This document shows, piece by piece, positions 15,244 through 25,248 of a stretch of DNA of 64,000 bases. Each line of letters begins with the position of its first letter. The first letter of the stretch is position 1. This DNA comes from Anaerolineales bacterium (GTDB taxonomy: Bacteria > Chloroflexota > Anaerolineae > JAAEKA01), in contig JACKBI010000014.1 in the NCBI GenBank assembly GCA_020634615.1, positions 123,768 through 187,767 on the forward strand, read 5' to 3'. The notes beneath the pieces are model-generated. The model worked only from the letters and a program-made list of their open reading frames with translations, did not search any database and was not told where the DNA came from. The position numbers and the translations under genes were made by a program.

Positions 15244-15282
15244 CCGGCAACGGTCACCTGACAGCTCCTCTCGACGACGATT

Positions 15283-15338
15283 TCCTTGTTTCCCTGTTTC
15301 CCTATTTCCCTGTTTCCCTATTTCCCTATTTCCCAGCG
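15283..15338. repeat. TTTCCCT(A/G) satellite
   Basis: Seven near-perfect 8-bp TTTCCCTA/TTTCCCTG units fill the gap between the HPrK-like gene and the acs promoter. The same unit, often with its complement nearby, recurs at 17341-17422, 32206-32294 and 55547-55580. Confidence 0.85.
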
Positions 15339-15354
15339 GTTCCTCGCCATCCGT

Positions 15355-15384
15355 TTGACTCCGCTTCCTCCCTCGTGCTAGAAT
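15355..15384 (+). promoter_or_regulatory. Promoter of acs
   Basis: TTGACT (15355-15360) and TAGAAT (15379-15384) are 18 bp apart, about 40 bp upstream of the acs start codon. Confidence 0.65.
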
Positions 15385-15426
15385 TGCGCCACATTCAACC
15401 CCGCACACGCTCAAGGAGGAGCTGTC

Positions 15427-17337
<1,911 letters not shown>

Positions 17338-17380
17338 GGGAGAGGGGACGGAGGGGAAACGAGGGAAAACAGAGTGAGCG

Positions 17381-17551
17381 TCAGTTCAAGCTCACGCGGC
17401 TTTTATTTCCTTCGTTTCCCTTAGTGTCTTCTGGGGTCTCGCCGACGACGATCCTCAAAGTGTAGATATCCAGCCGGTCAGCGCGGGGCACTGTGATAGT
17501 TTTACCCGGACAATCGTTGCAAGTGTACGACGTATGGAGCGATTGAGACAT
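17381..17551 (-). CDS. Possible 56-residue protein with a CxxC motif
   Basis: A minus-strand frame from ATG 17551 encodes 56 residues with an early CNDCPGK and a segment TVPRADRLDIYTLRIVVGE that reads like real protein with GC-rich third positions. The last 15 codons lie in the GGGAAA satellite and no ribosome-binding site is seen. It lies antisense to the leader of the toxin-antitoxin operon. It could be a small zinc-binding protein, the remnant of a larger gene, or chance. Confidence 0.2.
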   Translation of the reverse strand: MSQSLHTSYTCNDCPGKTITVPRADRLDIYTLRIVVGETPEDTKGNEGNKSRVSLN

Positions 17552-17562
17552 ACGAACATCGT

Positions 17563-17591
17563 TTGACGTGCGCGACCTCTTGAGCTATCAT
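17563..17591 (+). promoter_or_regulatory. Promoter of the toxin-antitoxin operon
   Basis: TTGACG (17563-17568) and TATCAT (17586-17591) are separated by 17 bp. A GAGGTG ribosome-binding site at 17611-17616 precedes the TTG start of the antitoxin. Confidence 0.75.
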
Positions 17592-17621
17592 GTAGTCACA
17601 TATTTCCAATGAGGTGCAACT

Positions 17622-17897
17622 TTGTCTCAAACGACTACCGGGATACGTGACTTCAAAGCGCAGCTAAGCAGTTATGTCCAGCAGGCAAAAGCAGGATCGG
17701 TTGTGATAATCACCGAGCGCGGGAAGCCAGTGGCCCGGCTCATGCCGATTCGTCCTACCATTGAGCAGCGAATGGAAGAACTGGTCGAGGCCGGGCTGCT
17801 GGATTGGAACGGGCAAACGCTTGAGCCGTGGGTTCCTGAAGTAAAGGCTAGGGGAGAAAGGACCGTCGCCGAACTGCTGTTGGAGGACCGCGAGTGA
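17622..17897 (+). CDS. Phd/YefM-type antitoxin
   Basis: The 91-residue protein opens with TTGIRDFKAQLSSYVQQAKA and VVIITERGKPVARLMP, the Phd/YefM DNA-binding fold. Its C-terminal 45 residues (acidic, ending LLLEDRE) should wrap the toxin. Translation starts at TTG. Its last four bases overlap the GTG of the PIN-domain gene, the usual layout for coupled synthesis. By analogy it neutralises the downstream RNase and represses its own promoter. Confidence 0.85.
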   Translation: MSQTTTGIRDFKAQLSSYVQQAKAGSVVIITERGKPVARLMPIRPTIEQRMEELVEAGLLDWNGQTLEPWVPEVKARGERTVAELLLEDRE

Positions 17898-18346
17898 TCC
17901 TCTATCTCGATTCCAGCGCTCTCGTCAAACGCTATGTCCAGGAGCGAGGCTCGCAGGCCGTTGGCGACGCCATTACAGCCGCGCAGTTGACCGGAACTGC
18001 GGTTATCACGCGTGCAGAAGTTGGCGCTGCTTTGGCCAAAGCCATACGAACATCTGCACTCACCAGCGAAGAGGCGCTTGCCAGCCTGGACCGCTTTCGT
18101 CAAGACTGGCCGCGCCTGGTCCGAACTCGTGTCAGCGAGGCAACGGTCGCGCGTGCCGAGCAACTCGCTTGGCAGTACAACCTACGCGGTTACGACGCCG
18201 TTCACCTAGCTTCGGCGCTGCTTTGGCAGGAAGGTCTGGGTGAACCCGTTACCGTGGCCGTATTCGACCATGCCTTGTGGAAAGCAGCCAGCCAGGCTGG
18301 ACTACTTGCCTACCCCGCCGACCTGCTTGCCACAGGTACCTCCTGA
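17894..18346 (+). CDS. VapC-type PIN-domain ribonuclease toxin
   Basis: The 150-residue PIN domain begins ILYLDSSALVKRYV and has the conserved acidic residues in order: Asp6, the Glu of TRAEVGAA, the Asp of YDAVHLASAL, and the Asp of VAVFDHALWKAA. VapC toxins cut tRNA or rRNA when freed from antitoxin. Its 3' end overlaps the convergent MFS gene by 37 bp, so the two transcripts are antisense at their ends. Confidence 0.88.
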   Translation: MILYLDSSALVKRYVQERGSQAVGDAITAAQLTGTAVITRAEVGAALAKAIRTSALTSEEALASLDRFRQDWPRLVRTRVSEATVARAEQLAWQYNLRGYDAVHLASALLWQEGLGEPVTVAVFDHALWKAASQAGLLAYPADLLATGTS

Positions 18347-19515
18347 CGCCGCGCGGCCAGCACGAACGCGCCGAACACCGCCGCCGCGGCCAGCGTGGCG
18401 ACCAGCAGCAACAACACGATGCTCTGCGGGCCGCTCAACTCGAAGGTCTGGCCCATCAGCCAGGGAATGGTCATGCTGCCCAGGCTGCTGCCCACCATGA
18501 AAGCGCTGGTGACCCGCCCCGTGATCGGCAGAGTCGCCGAAGCAAGGATCATCAGGGTCGGGAAGACATTGGCCATGCTCAGCCCAAAGCCGGCCGCGGC
18601 AATCCACACGACCCCCGGCACATTCGCCCAGCCCAGCAGCAAAAACAGGAAAAACACCAGACCCACCAGGTCCATGGTCAACATCACCCGCGGCTGCAAG
18701 CGCGCGGCCAGCGGGATCGACACCAACCGTCCCAGCGTCAACGCCCCCCAGAAGAGCGACGTCATGAAACCGGCGGTAATCGCAGTGGCAGTGCCGGTCT
18801 CCACCGCATAGGTGTAAATCCAGCCGCCAAATCCCAGTTCCGTGCCGACAAACAGAAAGAAGAGCGCCGCAATCAACCCTACCAGCAGCCAACTCACCGG
18901 ACGGTTATCGGGAGTCGCGCTGTCGCGCGGCGCCACGGGACTTGGCGTGCGTGCGTAGACGATCGCAGGGATCAACGTCAACGCGGCCAGCAGCCAGAAG
19001 GTCCAGTTGATGTCGCCGGTGGATTTGATGACCCAGGCCACGACCAGCGGGGAAATCAGCGCACCCAGGCCAAAGAAGAAATGCAGCGCATTCATCCTCG
19101 GTCCGACGTCATCGCGATAGACCCAGACCAGCAGCGTGTTGCCGCCCACGTCGATGGAGCTTGAGAACAGGCCGACCAGGAAGAACAGCCCGGCCAGCGC
19201 AGCCAGCAGCGAGCTCAATGGGATCAGCGCGATCACCAGCGCCATCAGAGTCAGCGCGGCCGCCAGATACGGGTGCGCCGGCCGGCGGTCGAAATACCAG
19301 CCGCTGAGCAGCGAACCGAGCAGGTAGCCGAAAGCCTGAGTCGTGAACAGGATGCTGATCTGCCCGACGGTCGAGCCGGTGTGCCCGGCCAGACCGGGAA
19401 TTGTCGGCCCGAGGGCGGCTGATGTCAATCCGAGGATGATGAACGACAGAAAATAGGAGTTGGCCTGCCGGCGCTGGAGGCGCGCGGCAGAAGATGGGAC
19501 GTCGGTTGGGGTCAT
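18310..19515 (-). CDS. MFS transporter
   Basis: The 401-residue protein has 12 hydrophobic segments, a cytoplasmic loop GWYFDRRPAHPYL after the second helix (the MFS motif A position) and a mid-protein Pro-rich loop (TPSPVAPRDSATPDNRPV) dividing two six-helix halves. Its start (TSAALGPTIPGLAGHTGST) resembles FucP/YttB-like members rather than drug exporters. No substrate can be assigned. It is convergent with the PIN toxin and lies downstream of the response-regulator gene on the same strand. Confidence 0.85.
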   Translation of the reverse strand: MTPTDVPSSAARLQRRQANSYFLSFIILGLTSAALGPTIPGLAGHTGSTVGQISILFTTQAFGYLLGSLLSGWYFDRRPAHPYLAAALTLMALVIALIPLSSLLAALAGLFFLVGLFSSSIDVGGNTLLVWVYRDDVGPRMNALHFFFGLGALISPLVVAWVIKSTGDINWTFWLLAALTLIPAIVYARTPSPVAPRDSATPDNRPVSWLLVGLIAALFFLFVGTELGFGGWIYTYAVETGTATAITAGFMTSLFWGALTLGRLVSIPLAARLQPRVMLTMDLVGLVFFLFLLLGWANVPGVVWIAAAGFGLSMANVFPTLMILASATLPITGRVTSAFMVGSSLGSMTIPWLMGQTFELSGPQSIVLLLLVATLAAAAVFGAFVLAARRQEVPVASRSAG

Positions 19516-19568
19516 GACAGGTGATCGAAACCTCGAGGAATGAAATTGGCCGGACGCATTGCCGGATG

Positions 19569-20255
19569 TCAGTCGTGGGGTAGTAAATCGCGCTGGGCGG
19601 CCACGGCAACCGCAGCGGCGCGCGAGTCAACTCCAAATTTGTTGTAGATGCTGGTCAGATGCGCTTTGACAGTCCGCTCCGTTATGCCCAGGTCGCGGGC
19701 GATCTCTTTGTTGCGCTGCCCGGCGGCCGCGGCTACCAGCACCTCCAGTTCGCGCTCGGTGAGGTCCAACGGCCCGCCTCCAGCCGCCGCGGGCGTCGGC
19801 GTCGCCGAATGCGCCAGGACACGCTGCATAACATCCGGCGACAGCAGAGTCTGGCCGCGCGCTGCGGCGCGGATCGCGTCCAACAGCGTCGCCCGGTCGG
19901 TGTCCTTGAGCAAAAAGCCGCGCGCGCCGGCCCGTAGGCCGCGCACCATCAGGTCATCCTCATCGTAGGTGGTCAGGATGATGATGGCAACTTCAGGCAT
20001 CTGCTGGCGCAGCAGCCCGATGGCCGTCAGCCCATCCATGCCGGGCATGCGCAAGTCCATCAACACCACGTCGGGGTGCAGGTCGTGACACTGACGGACG
20101 GCCTCAGCCCCGTCAGCCGCCTCGCCGGCCAGATCGATGCCGTCCGCCGTCTCCAGGATCAGGCTCAGTCCCTCGCGCACGATCAGGTGATCGTCCACCA
20201 CCAGCACACGAATGGGGGAATCAGTGTTGACCATCGCCGCTCGCTTCTCCGTCAT
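19569..20255 (-). CDS. NarL/FixJ-family response regulator
   Basis: The 228-residue protein has a receiver domain (VLVVDDHLIVREGL; phospho-acceptor Asp in VLMDLRMPGMDG; later Lys in LLKDTDR) and a C-terminal LuxR-type HTH (LTERELEVLVAAAAGQRNKE then IARDLGITERTVKAHLTSIY). The reading frame starts inside the kinase gene; an alternative ATG at 20234 would shorten it by seven residues. It partners the HisKA_3 kinase upstream and probably controls the divergent ABC exporter. Confidence 0.93.
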   Translation of the reverse strand: MTEKRAAMVNTDSPIRVLVVDDHLIVREGLSLILETADGIDLAGEAADGAEAVRQCHDLHPDVVLMDLRMPGMDGLTAIGLLRQQMPEVAIIILTTYDEDDLMVRGLRAGARGFLLKDTDRATLLDAIRAAARGQTLLSPDVMQRVLAHSATPTPAAAGGGPLDLTERELEVLVAAAAGQRNKEIARDLGITERTVKAHLTSIYNKFGVDSRAAAVAVAAQRDLLPHD

Positions 20256-21495
20256 GGCTCGCTGGCAGGCTGAGTTGCACCGCCGTACCGCGGCCCGGCG
20301 CGCTGGTCACGGCCAACATTCCGCCGGCCAGCCGAGCGCGCTCGCGCATGCCTACCAGCCCGTAATGGCCCGCGCCCGGCTTCTGCGGATCTCTGTCGAA
20401 CCCGACCCCGTCGTCGCGCACGGTGATCGTGATCAGGTCGTCCTGCTGCGCAGCGCTCACCCAGACATGGTCAGCCTCGGCGTGCAGAGCCACGTTGCTC
20501 AGGGCTTCTGACACGATGCGCACGGCGTGTTCGGTGGACCGTTGCGGCAGCGTAGCCGACAATGAAACTTCGACAGCGCAGGGGATGCCGGTCGCGGCGC
20601 TGAACCGGTCGACCTCGCGGCGGATCGCTAACCCCAGATCGGCCGGCACGCCGTCGCTGCTGCGCAGGTCGCCGATGGCCTGGCGCGCCTCGCCCAGGGT
20701 TTCGCGCGCCCGTAAGAGCGCCTGGTCGATGATCTCGCCGGTGCGAGTTGTGCGGCCCGCCTCCAGTTGCGACTTAGCCGCCTCCAACTGCAAAATCAGC
20801 CCCGCCAGCCCCTGCGCCAGCGTGTCGTGCAGCTCGCGCGCCATGCGCTGGCGTTCGGCCGCCAGCGTCAGGTCTTCCACCTGGACAGCATACTCTGCCA
20901 GTTGCCGATGGGCTGTCTCCAGTTCGCGCAGCAGCCGTTGGGCCTCTGCCTTGGCCTCCGCCTGGCGCGTATACAGCACGACATAGACGACCACGAAGGC
21001 GGTCATCGGCACGACAGAAAACAGCCACCAGGGCAGACTCATGCCTTCCGTCGTTTGTAGCCCGATCAACAGCGAAAGCGCCAGCAGGATAATGACCGCA
21101 ATCACGGCTGCGATACGGTTGCGCAGCATGCCGACCGCCAGGCCGATCAGTGCAGCAAACAACCCGAAGTCAACCGCAACGTTTCCGGCCAGCAGCGCAA
21201 TGGCCGCGGCGAGCGCCGTCTGCACCACAAGATAGCCCACGTGCCACGCCTGCATCGCTGGCAGACGCAATAACAACCAGTACAACGCTCCGTGCGCCAG
21301 CATCAGTCCGATGAACAGCGCGGCAGCCGGCATGGTCCGCAACTCAGGATCGGACGAGAACGAGAGAACGGTCAGCGCGACGAGGACAACGGTGACGATG
21401 CCAAGAAAGGGGCGAGTCTCGCGTGCTTCAATCTGATCGGACGCGCCGGTCGGCAATCTTCTGCTGCTAGTCGTTGGCATGTCGGAGTGTTTCAT
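20221..21495 (-). CDS. Sensor histidine kinase (HisKA_3/NarX-DesK type)
   Basis: The 424-residue protein has five to six membrane helices (about residues 30-185) and almost no extracytoplasmic domain, then a coiled coil (QAEAKAEAQRLLRELETAHR). The phospho-acceptor helix is ERQRMARELHDTLAQGL. A HATPase_c domain has the N-box EALSNVALHA and the G-boxes DDGVGFD and GLVGMRERARLAGG. Such intramembrane-sensing kinases paired with NarL regulators and an ABC-2 exporter often respond to membrane or cell-wall stress (LiaRS-like). A promoter (ATGACA-17-TACAAT at 21505-21533) ends 9 nt before the ATG, so the mRNA is almost leaderless. Confidence 0.93.
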   Translation of the reverse strand: MKHSDMPTTSSRRLPTGASDQIEARETRPFLGIVTVVLVALTVLSFSSDPELRTMPAAALFIGLMLAHGALYWLLLRLPAMQAWHVGYLVVQTALAAAIALLAGNVAVDFGLFAALIGLAVGMLRNRIAAVIAVIILLALSLLIGLQTTEGMSLPWWLFSVVPMTAFVVVYVVLYTRQAEAKAEAQRLLRELETAHRQLAEYAVQVEDLTLAAERQRMARELHDTLAQGLAGLILQLEAAKSQLEAGRTTRTGEIIDQALLRARETLGEARQAIGDLRSSDGVPADLGLAIRREVDRFSAATGIPCAVEVSLSATLPQRSTEHAVRIVSEALSNVALHAEADHVWVSAAQQDDLITITVRDDGVGFDRDPQKPGAGHYGLVGMRERARLAGGMLAVTSAPGRGTAVQLSLPASHDGEASGDGQH

Positions 21496-21504
21496 GGCGC
21501 CTTC

Positions 21505-21533
21505 ATTGTACTCGTGTCGCCGCGTTTTGTCAT
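21505..21533 (-). promoter_or_regulatory. Promoter of the kinase-regulator operon
   Basis: On the minus strand, ATGACA (21528-21533) lies 17 bp from TACAAT (21505-21510). The kinase ATG follows 9 nt later, giving a leader of only 2-3 nt. Confidence 0.6.
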
Positions 21534-21584
21534 TGTCCGCTGGTACACTGTCCAGTTGGACGCGTGTGACGAACCGGTGGACCG

Positions 21585-21613
21585 ATGACAGGTCGGCGTC
21601 CAGCGCTTATACT
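21585..21613 (+). promoter_or_regulatory. Promoter of the ABC exporter operon
   Basis: ATGACA (21585-21590), 17 bp, TATACT (21608-21613). It is the divergent twin of the kinase promoter, with the same -35 hexamer. The 50 bp between the two promoters is the natural place for a regulator site. The leader is about 180 nt. Confidence 0.6.
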
Positions 21614-21797
21614 GAGGTCAGTTAATACAAGCGCAACACGATCGCGATGAAGCCGAACGCGTATCACAGGCACAATTTGATACACTCGACATCAGACAGT
21701 TGTCGCAAGCGACGGCGTGCCGGTAGCCGCCAGGCTTCTTTAGCCCGGTACGCAACACATCAGCAGGCCGGTGCGTGCCATGAATGGAGCAATAGCT

Positions 21798-22715
21798 ATG
21801 ACCAACAATATTATCAACGTCACAGGTTTTCGCAAGGTCTACGGCGATTTCGTAGCCGTGGACGACATCAGCTTTGCGGTGGCGCGCGGCGAGATCTTTG
21901 GACTGCTGGGGCCGAACGGCGCCGGCAAGACCAGCACGCTGGAGTGTCTCGAGGGCCTGCGCCAACCGGACGGCGGCACGCTGCAAATCGCTGGCGTTGA
22001 CCCCAGCCGCGAGGCGCGCAAGCTGCGCGGCAAGATCGGTGTGCAGCTCCAGACTTCCGGCCTGCCGGAGACCATCAGCGCTAGTGAAGCGATGAAGTTC
22101 TTCTGCGCCTACCAGGGCATTGCGCCACGCTACGACTTGCTTGACAGGTTGGGACTGGCCGAAAAGCGCGGTGCGGCCTACGGTGAGCTTTCTACCGGAC
22201 AGAAACGGCGGCTGGCATTGGCGTTGGCTGTGGCCAATGAACCAGAAGTGCTGATCCTCGATGAACCGACGGCGGGACTGGATGTCGCTTCACGCGTCGA
22301 GTTGCATGATCTCATGCGTGAGATGCAAGCGGGCGGCACGACCATTCTGCTGGCAACGCACGACATGGCCGAAGCTGAAGAACTGGCCGGCCGGGTTGCG
22401 ATCCTTCTCAACGGCAGGATTGCCGCCACCGGCTCGCCGCTGGAAATCACCGCGACCGGCGATGGACTGACCAAGGTGTCGGTCCACACCGAAAAGCACA
22501 GCCTGGAGCAGGTCAACGGGTCGTTCCCCGGCGTGCAGCAACGTGCACTGAAAGAGGAGTATGTCGTCTACTTCAGCTCGGATGTCGGGCCGACCGTGTC
22601 CGCATTGATCAATTACGTCCAGGCCCATGACGATGCGCTGGTCGACCTGCGGGTCGAGCGGCCCTCGCTGGAAGATCGGTTTCTGGAGATCACCAACGCA
22701 GGAGGCAAGAAATGA
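21798..22715 (+). CDS. ABC-2 exporter ATP-binding protein
   Basis: The 305-residue ATPase has Walker A GPNGAGKTS, signature LSTGQKRRLALALAVA, Walker B VLILDEPTAGLD and a switch His in LATHDMAE. A C-terminal regulatory extension (about residues 215-305) ends in the RPSLEDRFLEIT motif common to DrrA/YadG-type exporters. The ATG at 21798 is preferred because GGAG lies 9 nt upstream; an earlier ATG at 21780 lacks one. Its stop overlaps the permease ATG. It probably exports a lipid, peptide or antimicrobial under the divergent two-component system. Confidence 0.93.
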   Translation: MTNNIINVTGFRKVYGDFVAVDDISFAVARGEIFGLLGPNGAGKTSTLECLEGLRQPDGGTLQIAGVDPSREARKLRGKIGVQLQTSGLPETISASEAMKFFCAYQGIAPRYDLLDRLGLAEKRGAAYGELSTGQKRRLALALAVANEPEVLILDEPTAGLDVASRVELHDLMREMQAGGTTILLATHDMAEAEELAGRVAILLNGRIAATGSPLEITATGDGLTKVSVHTEKHSLEQVNGSFPGVQQRALKEEYVVYFSSDVGPTVSALINYVQAHDDALVDLRVERPSLEDRFLEITNAGGKK

Positions 22716-23521
22716 CTGCTTTCACCAACCACGCGACCATCGAGATGCGCAGCAGTCTGCGCAACCGGCAGCTTCTGTTCCTGACCTATGCCTTTCCGCT
22801 GGGCTTCTACGCCATGATGGGGTTGGTCATGACGCAGATCAACCCGATGTTCACCGCGAACATGATCCCGGCCATGGTGATCTTCGCAGCAATGATCGGG
22901 ACACTGATGGGACTGCCCGATCCGCTGGTCAACGCCCGCGACGCCGGCATCTTTCGCAGCTTCAAGATCGGTGGTGTGCCGGCCATCAACATCGTGAGCG
23001 CCCCGATGCTGACAACTTCGCTGCACGTTATCGTAGTGACGGTCATCATTGTCGTCTCGGCAACGCCGCTGTTCGGTGCGCCTGCGCCGTCCGACTGGGG
23101 CTGGTTCGTGGTGGTTACCCTGGCGTCCCTTGTGGCATTCGCCGGGCTGGGTGTTCTGATAGGTGTGGTGTCATCCAGCTCGCGGGCGACGCTGCTGTGG
23201 TCGCAGCTGATCTTTCTGCCCTCCATGCTGCTCTCCGGGCTGATGATGCCGTTCGACATGCTGCCGTCACAGGTGCAGATGTTCGCCCGACTCTTCCCGG
23301 CCACCTATGCGATGGACGCCTACAGCGGCCTGGCATACGGTGCGGAGACAGCTTTCAATCCGCTCGCATCGGTGGCGTTGCTGGTGGCCGGCGGACTGCT
23401 GGCGCTGGTTTTGGCCATGCTGCTGTTCAACTGGGACCGCAACAACTGGACGGCTCGCCTGCAACCGGCATTCGGGCTGCTGGCCATTCTGCCTTACGTC
23501 CTGGGTATGCTGCTGCTTTGA
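22712..23521 (+). CDS. ABC-2 type exporter permease
   Basis: The 269-residue membrane protein has six helices and the ABC-2 signature near the end (FLPSMLLSGLMMPFDMLPSQ; MFARLFPATYAMDAYSGL). It overlaps the ATPase gene by four bases and, by family, forms a dimer with two ATPase subunits. A strong terminator closes the operon about 65 bp downstream. Confidence 0.92.
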   Translation: MTAFTNHATIEMRSSLRNRQLLFLTYAFPLGFYAMMGLVMTQINPMFTANMIPAMVIFAAMIGTLMGLPDPLVNARDAGIFRSFKIGGVPAINIVSAPMLTTSLHVIVVTVIIVVSATPLFGAPAPSDWGWFVVVTLASLVAFAGLGVLIGVVSSSSRATLLWSQLIFLPSMLLSGLMMPFDMLPSQVQMFARLFPATYAMDAYSGLAYGAETAFNPLASVALLVAGGLLALVLAMLLFNWDRNNWTARLQPAFGLLAILPYVLGMLLL

Positions 23522-23547
23522 CCGCAGACGCGACCCGTTGAACTGAC

Positions 23548-23580
23548 GTCGTTTCCAATCGCTAGCGATCGGAAACGACT
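23548..23580. repeat. GTCGTTTCC palindrome
   Basis: GTCGTTTCC...GGAAACGAC forms a hairpin with an inner palindrome (ATCGCTAGCGAT), just ahead of the main terminator. It may be a second, weaker terminator. Confidence 0.5.
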
Positions 23581-23585
23581 TACAC

Positions 23586-23626
23586 AAAACCCCCTGGCCG
23601 GTCGTGCAAACTGGCCAGGGGGTTTT
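23586..23626 (+). terminator. Strong Rho-independent terminator of the exporter operon
   Basis: AAAACCCCCTGGCC (23586-23599) pairs perfectly with 23613-23626, which ends in TTTT. The A-run on the other side lets it work in both directions. Confidence 0.9.
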
Positions 23627-23657
23627 CATCTGCTTGGGAAGTAGGGAGACTGCTTTG

Positions 23658-23916
23658 ACAATAGCGTGTCGCTCGGGCCGGTCTCCGACCGAGTCCCTCT
23701 CATTTTCATTGATCGGAGTGCCGGGTCCGACCGGCCGGGTGCCTGGTTTGAAAACAACTCAACGGACGGCTGGCTTCGCACAGATCAGCCGCAGCGCCCC
23801 TGAGCATCTGAGACAATCATGCGCTGAGCGCACAACCATGAATGAAAATGGAGTGGCACGGTCGGAGACCGGCCAAAGCGTCTGTTTTCAAGTCCGGATG
23901 CGCACTCCGCTATTGT
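23658..23916. repeat. Long imperfect inverted repeat (about 260 bp) filling the intergenic gap
   Basis: Outer arms ACAATAGCG (23658-23666) and CGCTATTGT (23908-23916), a perfect inner pair GGCCGGTCTCCGACCG (23676-23691) and 23859-23874, and a third pair (CATTTTCATT near 23701 with its complement near 23840) share one axis. No reading frame inside looks like a transposase. It behaves like a MITE-type or long-hairpin element. Confidence 0.7.
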
Positions 23917-23947
23917 AGTACTCCGCAACCTCAGCGGCGGTGCGCAG

Positions 23948-24487
23948 TCACCTGGGCAGTACTTCCCGGAGGTGTGCTACCGCTGCTTCCGGCGTCTCCA
24001 CAAACGTAAGCAGCTTCAGCGCGGACGAGCCCATCTGTGTGTGCTGGCTGATGCTCTGCACCACCTGCGGCCATTCCTGCCCAACGATGACAAAGGGTCG
24101 GGCGCGCACCTCGCCGGTCAGTATCATGTCCCAGACCAGCGCCAGCTCGGCCAGCGTGCCCAGCCCGCCGTGGACCACCACAAACGCGTCGCTTTCCACT
24201 GCCATGCGCTCGATGCGCGCCGGCATGGAACCGGTCTTGCGCTCCTCGTGCACCCAGCCGTTGGGTTTTAGCGCTGCGTCGAAGATCGAGCATGTAAACC
24301 CGATCGTATGGCCGCCGGCTTCAGCGGCGCCTTGCAGCACCGCCTCCATGCTGCCGTAGTACCCGCCGGTAGCAACGAGAAAATCCGCTTGCGCGAGCAG
24401 CGCGCCCAGCGTTTGACATTCGCGGTAGAGTTGGCCGTCTTTCGCCACACGACCCCCGCCAAATACAGTTACGAGCGTGTCACTCAT
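23948..24487 (-). CDS. LOG-family Rossmann protein (nucleotide 5'-monophosphate phosphoribohydrolase-like)
   Basis: The 179-residue protein has FGGGRVAKDGQLYRE at the start and VVHGGLGTLAEL at the position of the LOG-family PGGxGTxxE motif, here with His for Pro. The usual PGGxGTxxE Glu is kept (TLAEL). Related enzymes cleave the N-glycosidic bond of nucleoside monophosphates or are annotated as lysine decarboxylase-like. It overlaps the metallophosphoesterase gene by eight bases on the same strand, so the two are probably co-expressed. Confidence 0.8.
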   Translation of the reverse strand: MSDTLVTVFGGGRVAKDGQLYRECQTLGALLAQADFLVATGGYYGSMEAVLQGAAEAGGHTIGFTCSIFDAALKPNGWVHEERKTGSMPARIERMAVESDAFVVVHGGLGTLAELALVWDMILTGEVRARPFVIVGQEWPQVVQSISQHTQMGSSALKLLTFVETPEAAVAHLREVLPR

Positions 24488-25112
24488 CGATTTCGATCAC
24501 CTTCCAGGGAAAAACGTTGATAATCAACGTATCATGAAAACGGGTTTCGGTAACTTCGTCAGGTCGATAGACATGCTTGTGGCCGTGCAACAAGTAGCGC
24601 GGCTTGAAGCGGCGCATGAACCAGAGGAAGCTGGTGAACCCGCTATGGGCGCGGTCCGGTCCGTCGTGGATGCCGGCCGGCGGGCTGTGCGCCACCAGAA
24701 CGTCCAGATAGCGCCCATCCGTGACCCGGTTCCACAAGAGTGAGGGGACGATCCGGGCAATCTTGCGCCACATCTCCGACTGGGTGTACTGAAAGCGCGG
24801 ATTCTTGTTATAGCGAATGCAACCGTCCAGCCCCGCCATCAGCAAGCCTCCCTCGCAGACGACACGTTCATCGATATCCAGCGGATTGCGCGGCGGCGCG
24901 TTGAGCGAGTCCTGGTGCTTGAACTCCTCGCCCGCGGCATGGTTGCCATGGACCAGGAAACAAGGCACATCCAGCGTGCTGGCCACGAAATCGACGTAGT
25001 ATAAGGGAAGATCGCCACAACTGACGACAAGATCGATCTGGCCGACTACGTCCCGAATCTGCGGGCTGTAAAGCAGCGGTACGACTTTGTCGCTGATGGC
25101 CAGAATGCGCAT
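24480..25112 (-). CDS. Calcineurin-like metallophosphoesterase
   Basis: The 210-residue protein follows the metallophosphoesterase motif series: ILAISDKVVPLLY (with Ser-Asp where the family has D-x-H, so one metal ligand differs), VVSCGDLPLYY, FLVHGNHAAG, VAHSPPAG and LLHGHKHVYR. The ATG at 25112 is used because homology begins at the next residues. The longer frame to 25181 adds unrelated sequence. A phosphodiesterase/phosphatase is likely; the substrate is unknown. Downstream overlap with the LOG gene suggests a shared nucleotide-related job. Confidence 0.82.
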   Translation of the reverse strand: MRILAISDKVVPLLYSPQIRDVVGQIDLVVSCGDLPLYYVDFVASTLDVPCFLVHGNHAAGEEFKHQDSLNAPPRNPLDIDERVVCEGGLLMAGLDGCIRYNKNPRFQYTQSEMWRKIARIVPSLLWNRVTDGRYLDVLVAHSPPAGIHDGPDRAHSGFTSFLWFMRRFKPRYLLHGHKHVYRPDEVTETRFHDTLIINVFPWKVIEIDE

Positions 25113-25248
25113 GAGAGGAAGACCGGTGGCAGTACTATCCCGAACGGCGCAGCGGTGCACCAACCTCCGGAAGAGTAGCAAGCGTTTACAAGTGACGCGA
25201 GTATAACATCGCGCTTGCGGACTGTCAACGCGAGATCAACCCATGCCG

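Noticed and set aside
15283..15338. TTTCCCT repeats considered as a CRISPR array
   Set aside because: The units are 8 bp with no spacers, and no cas genes are present.
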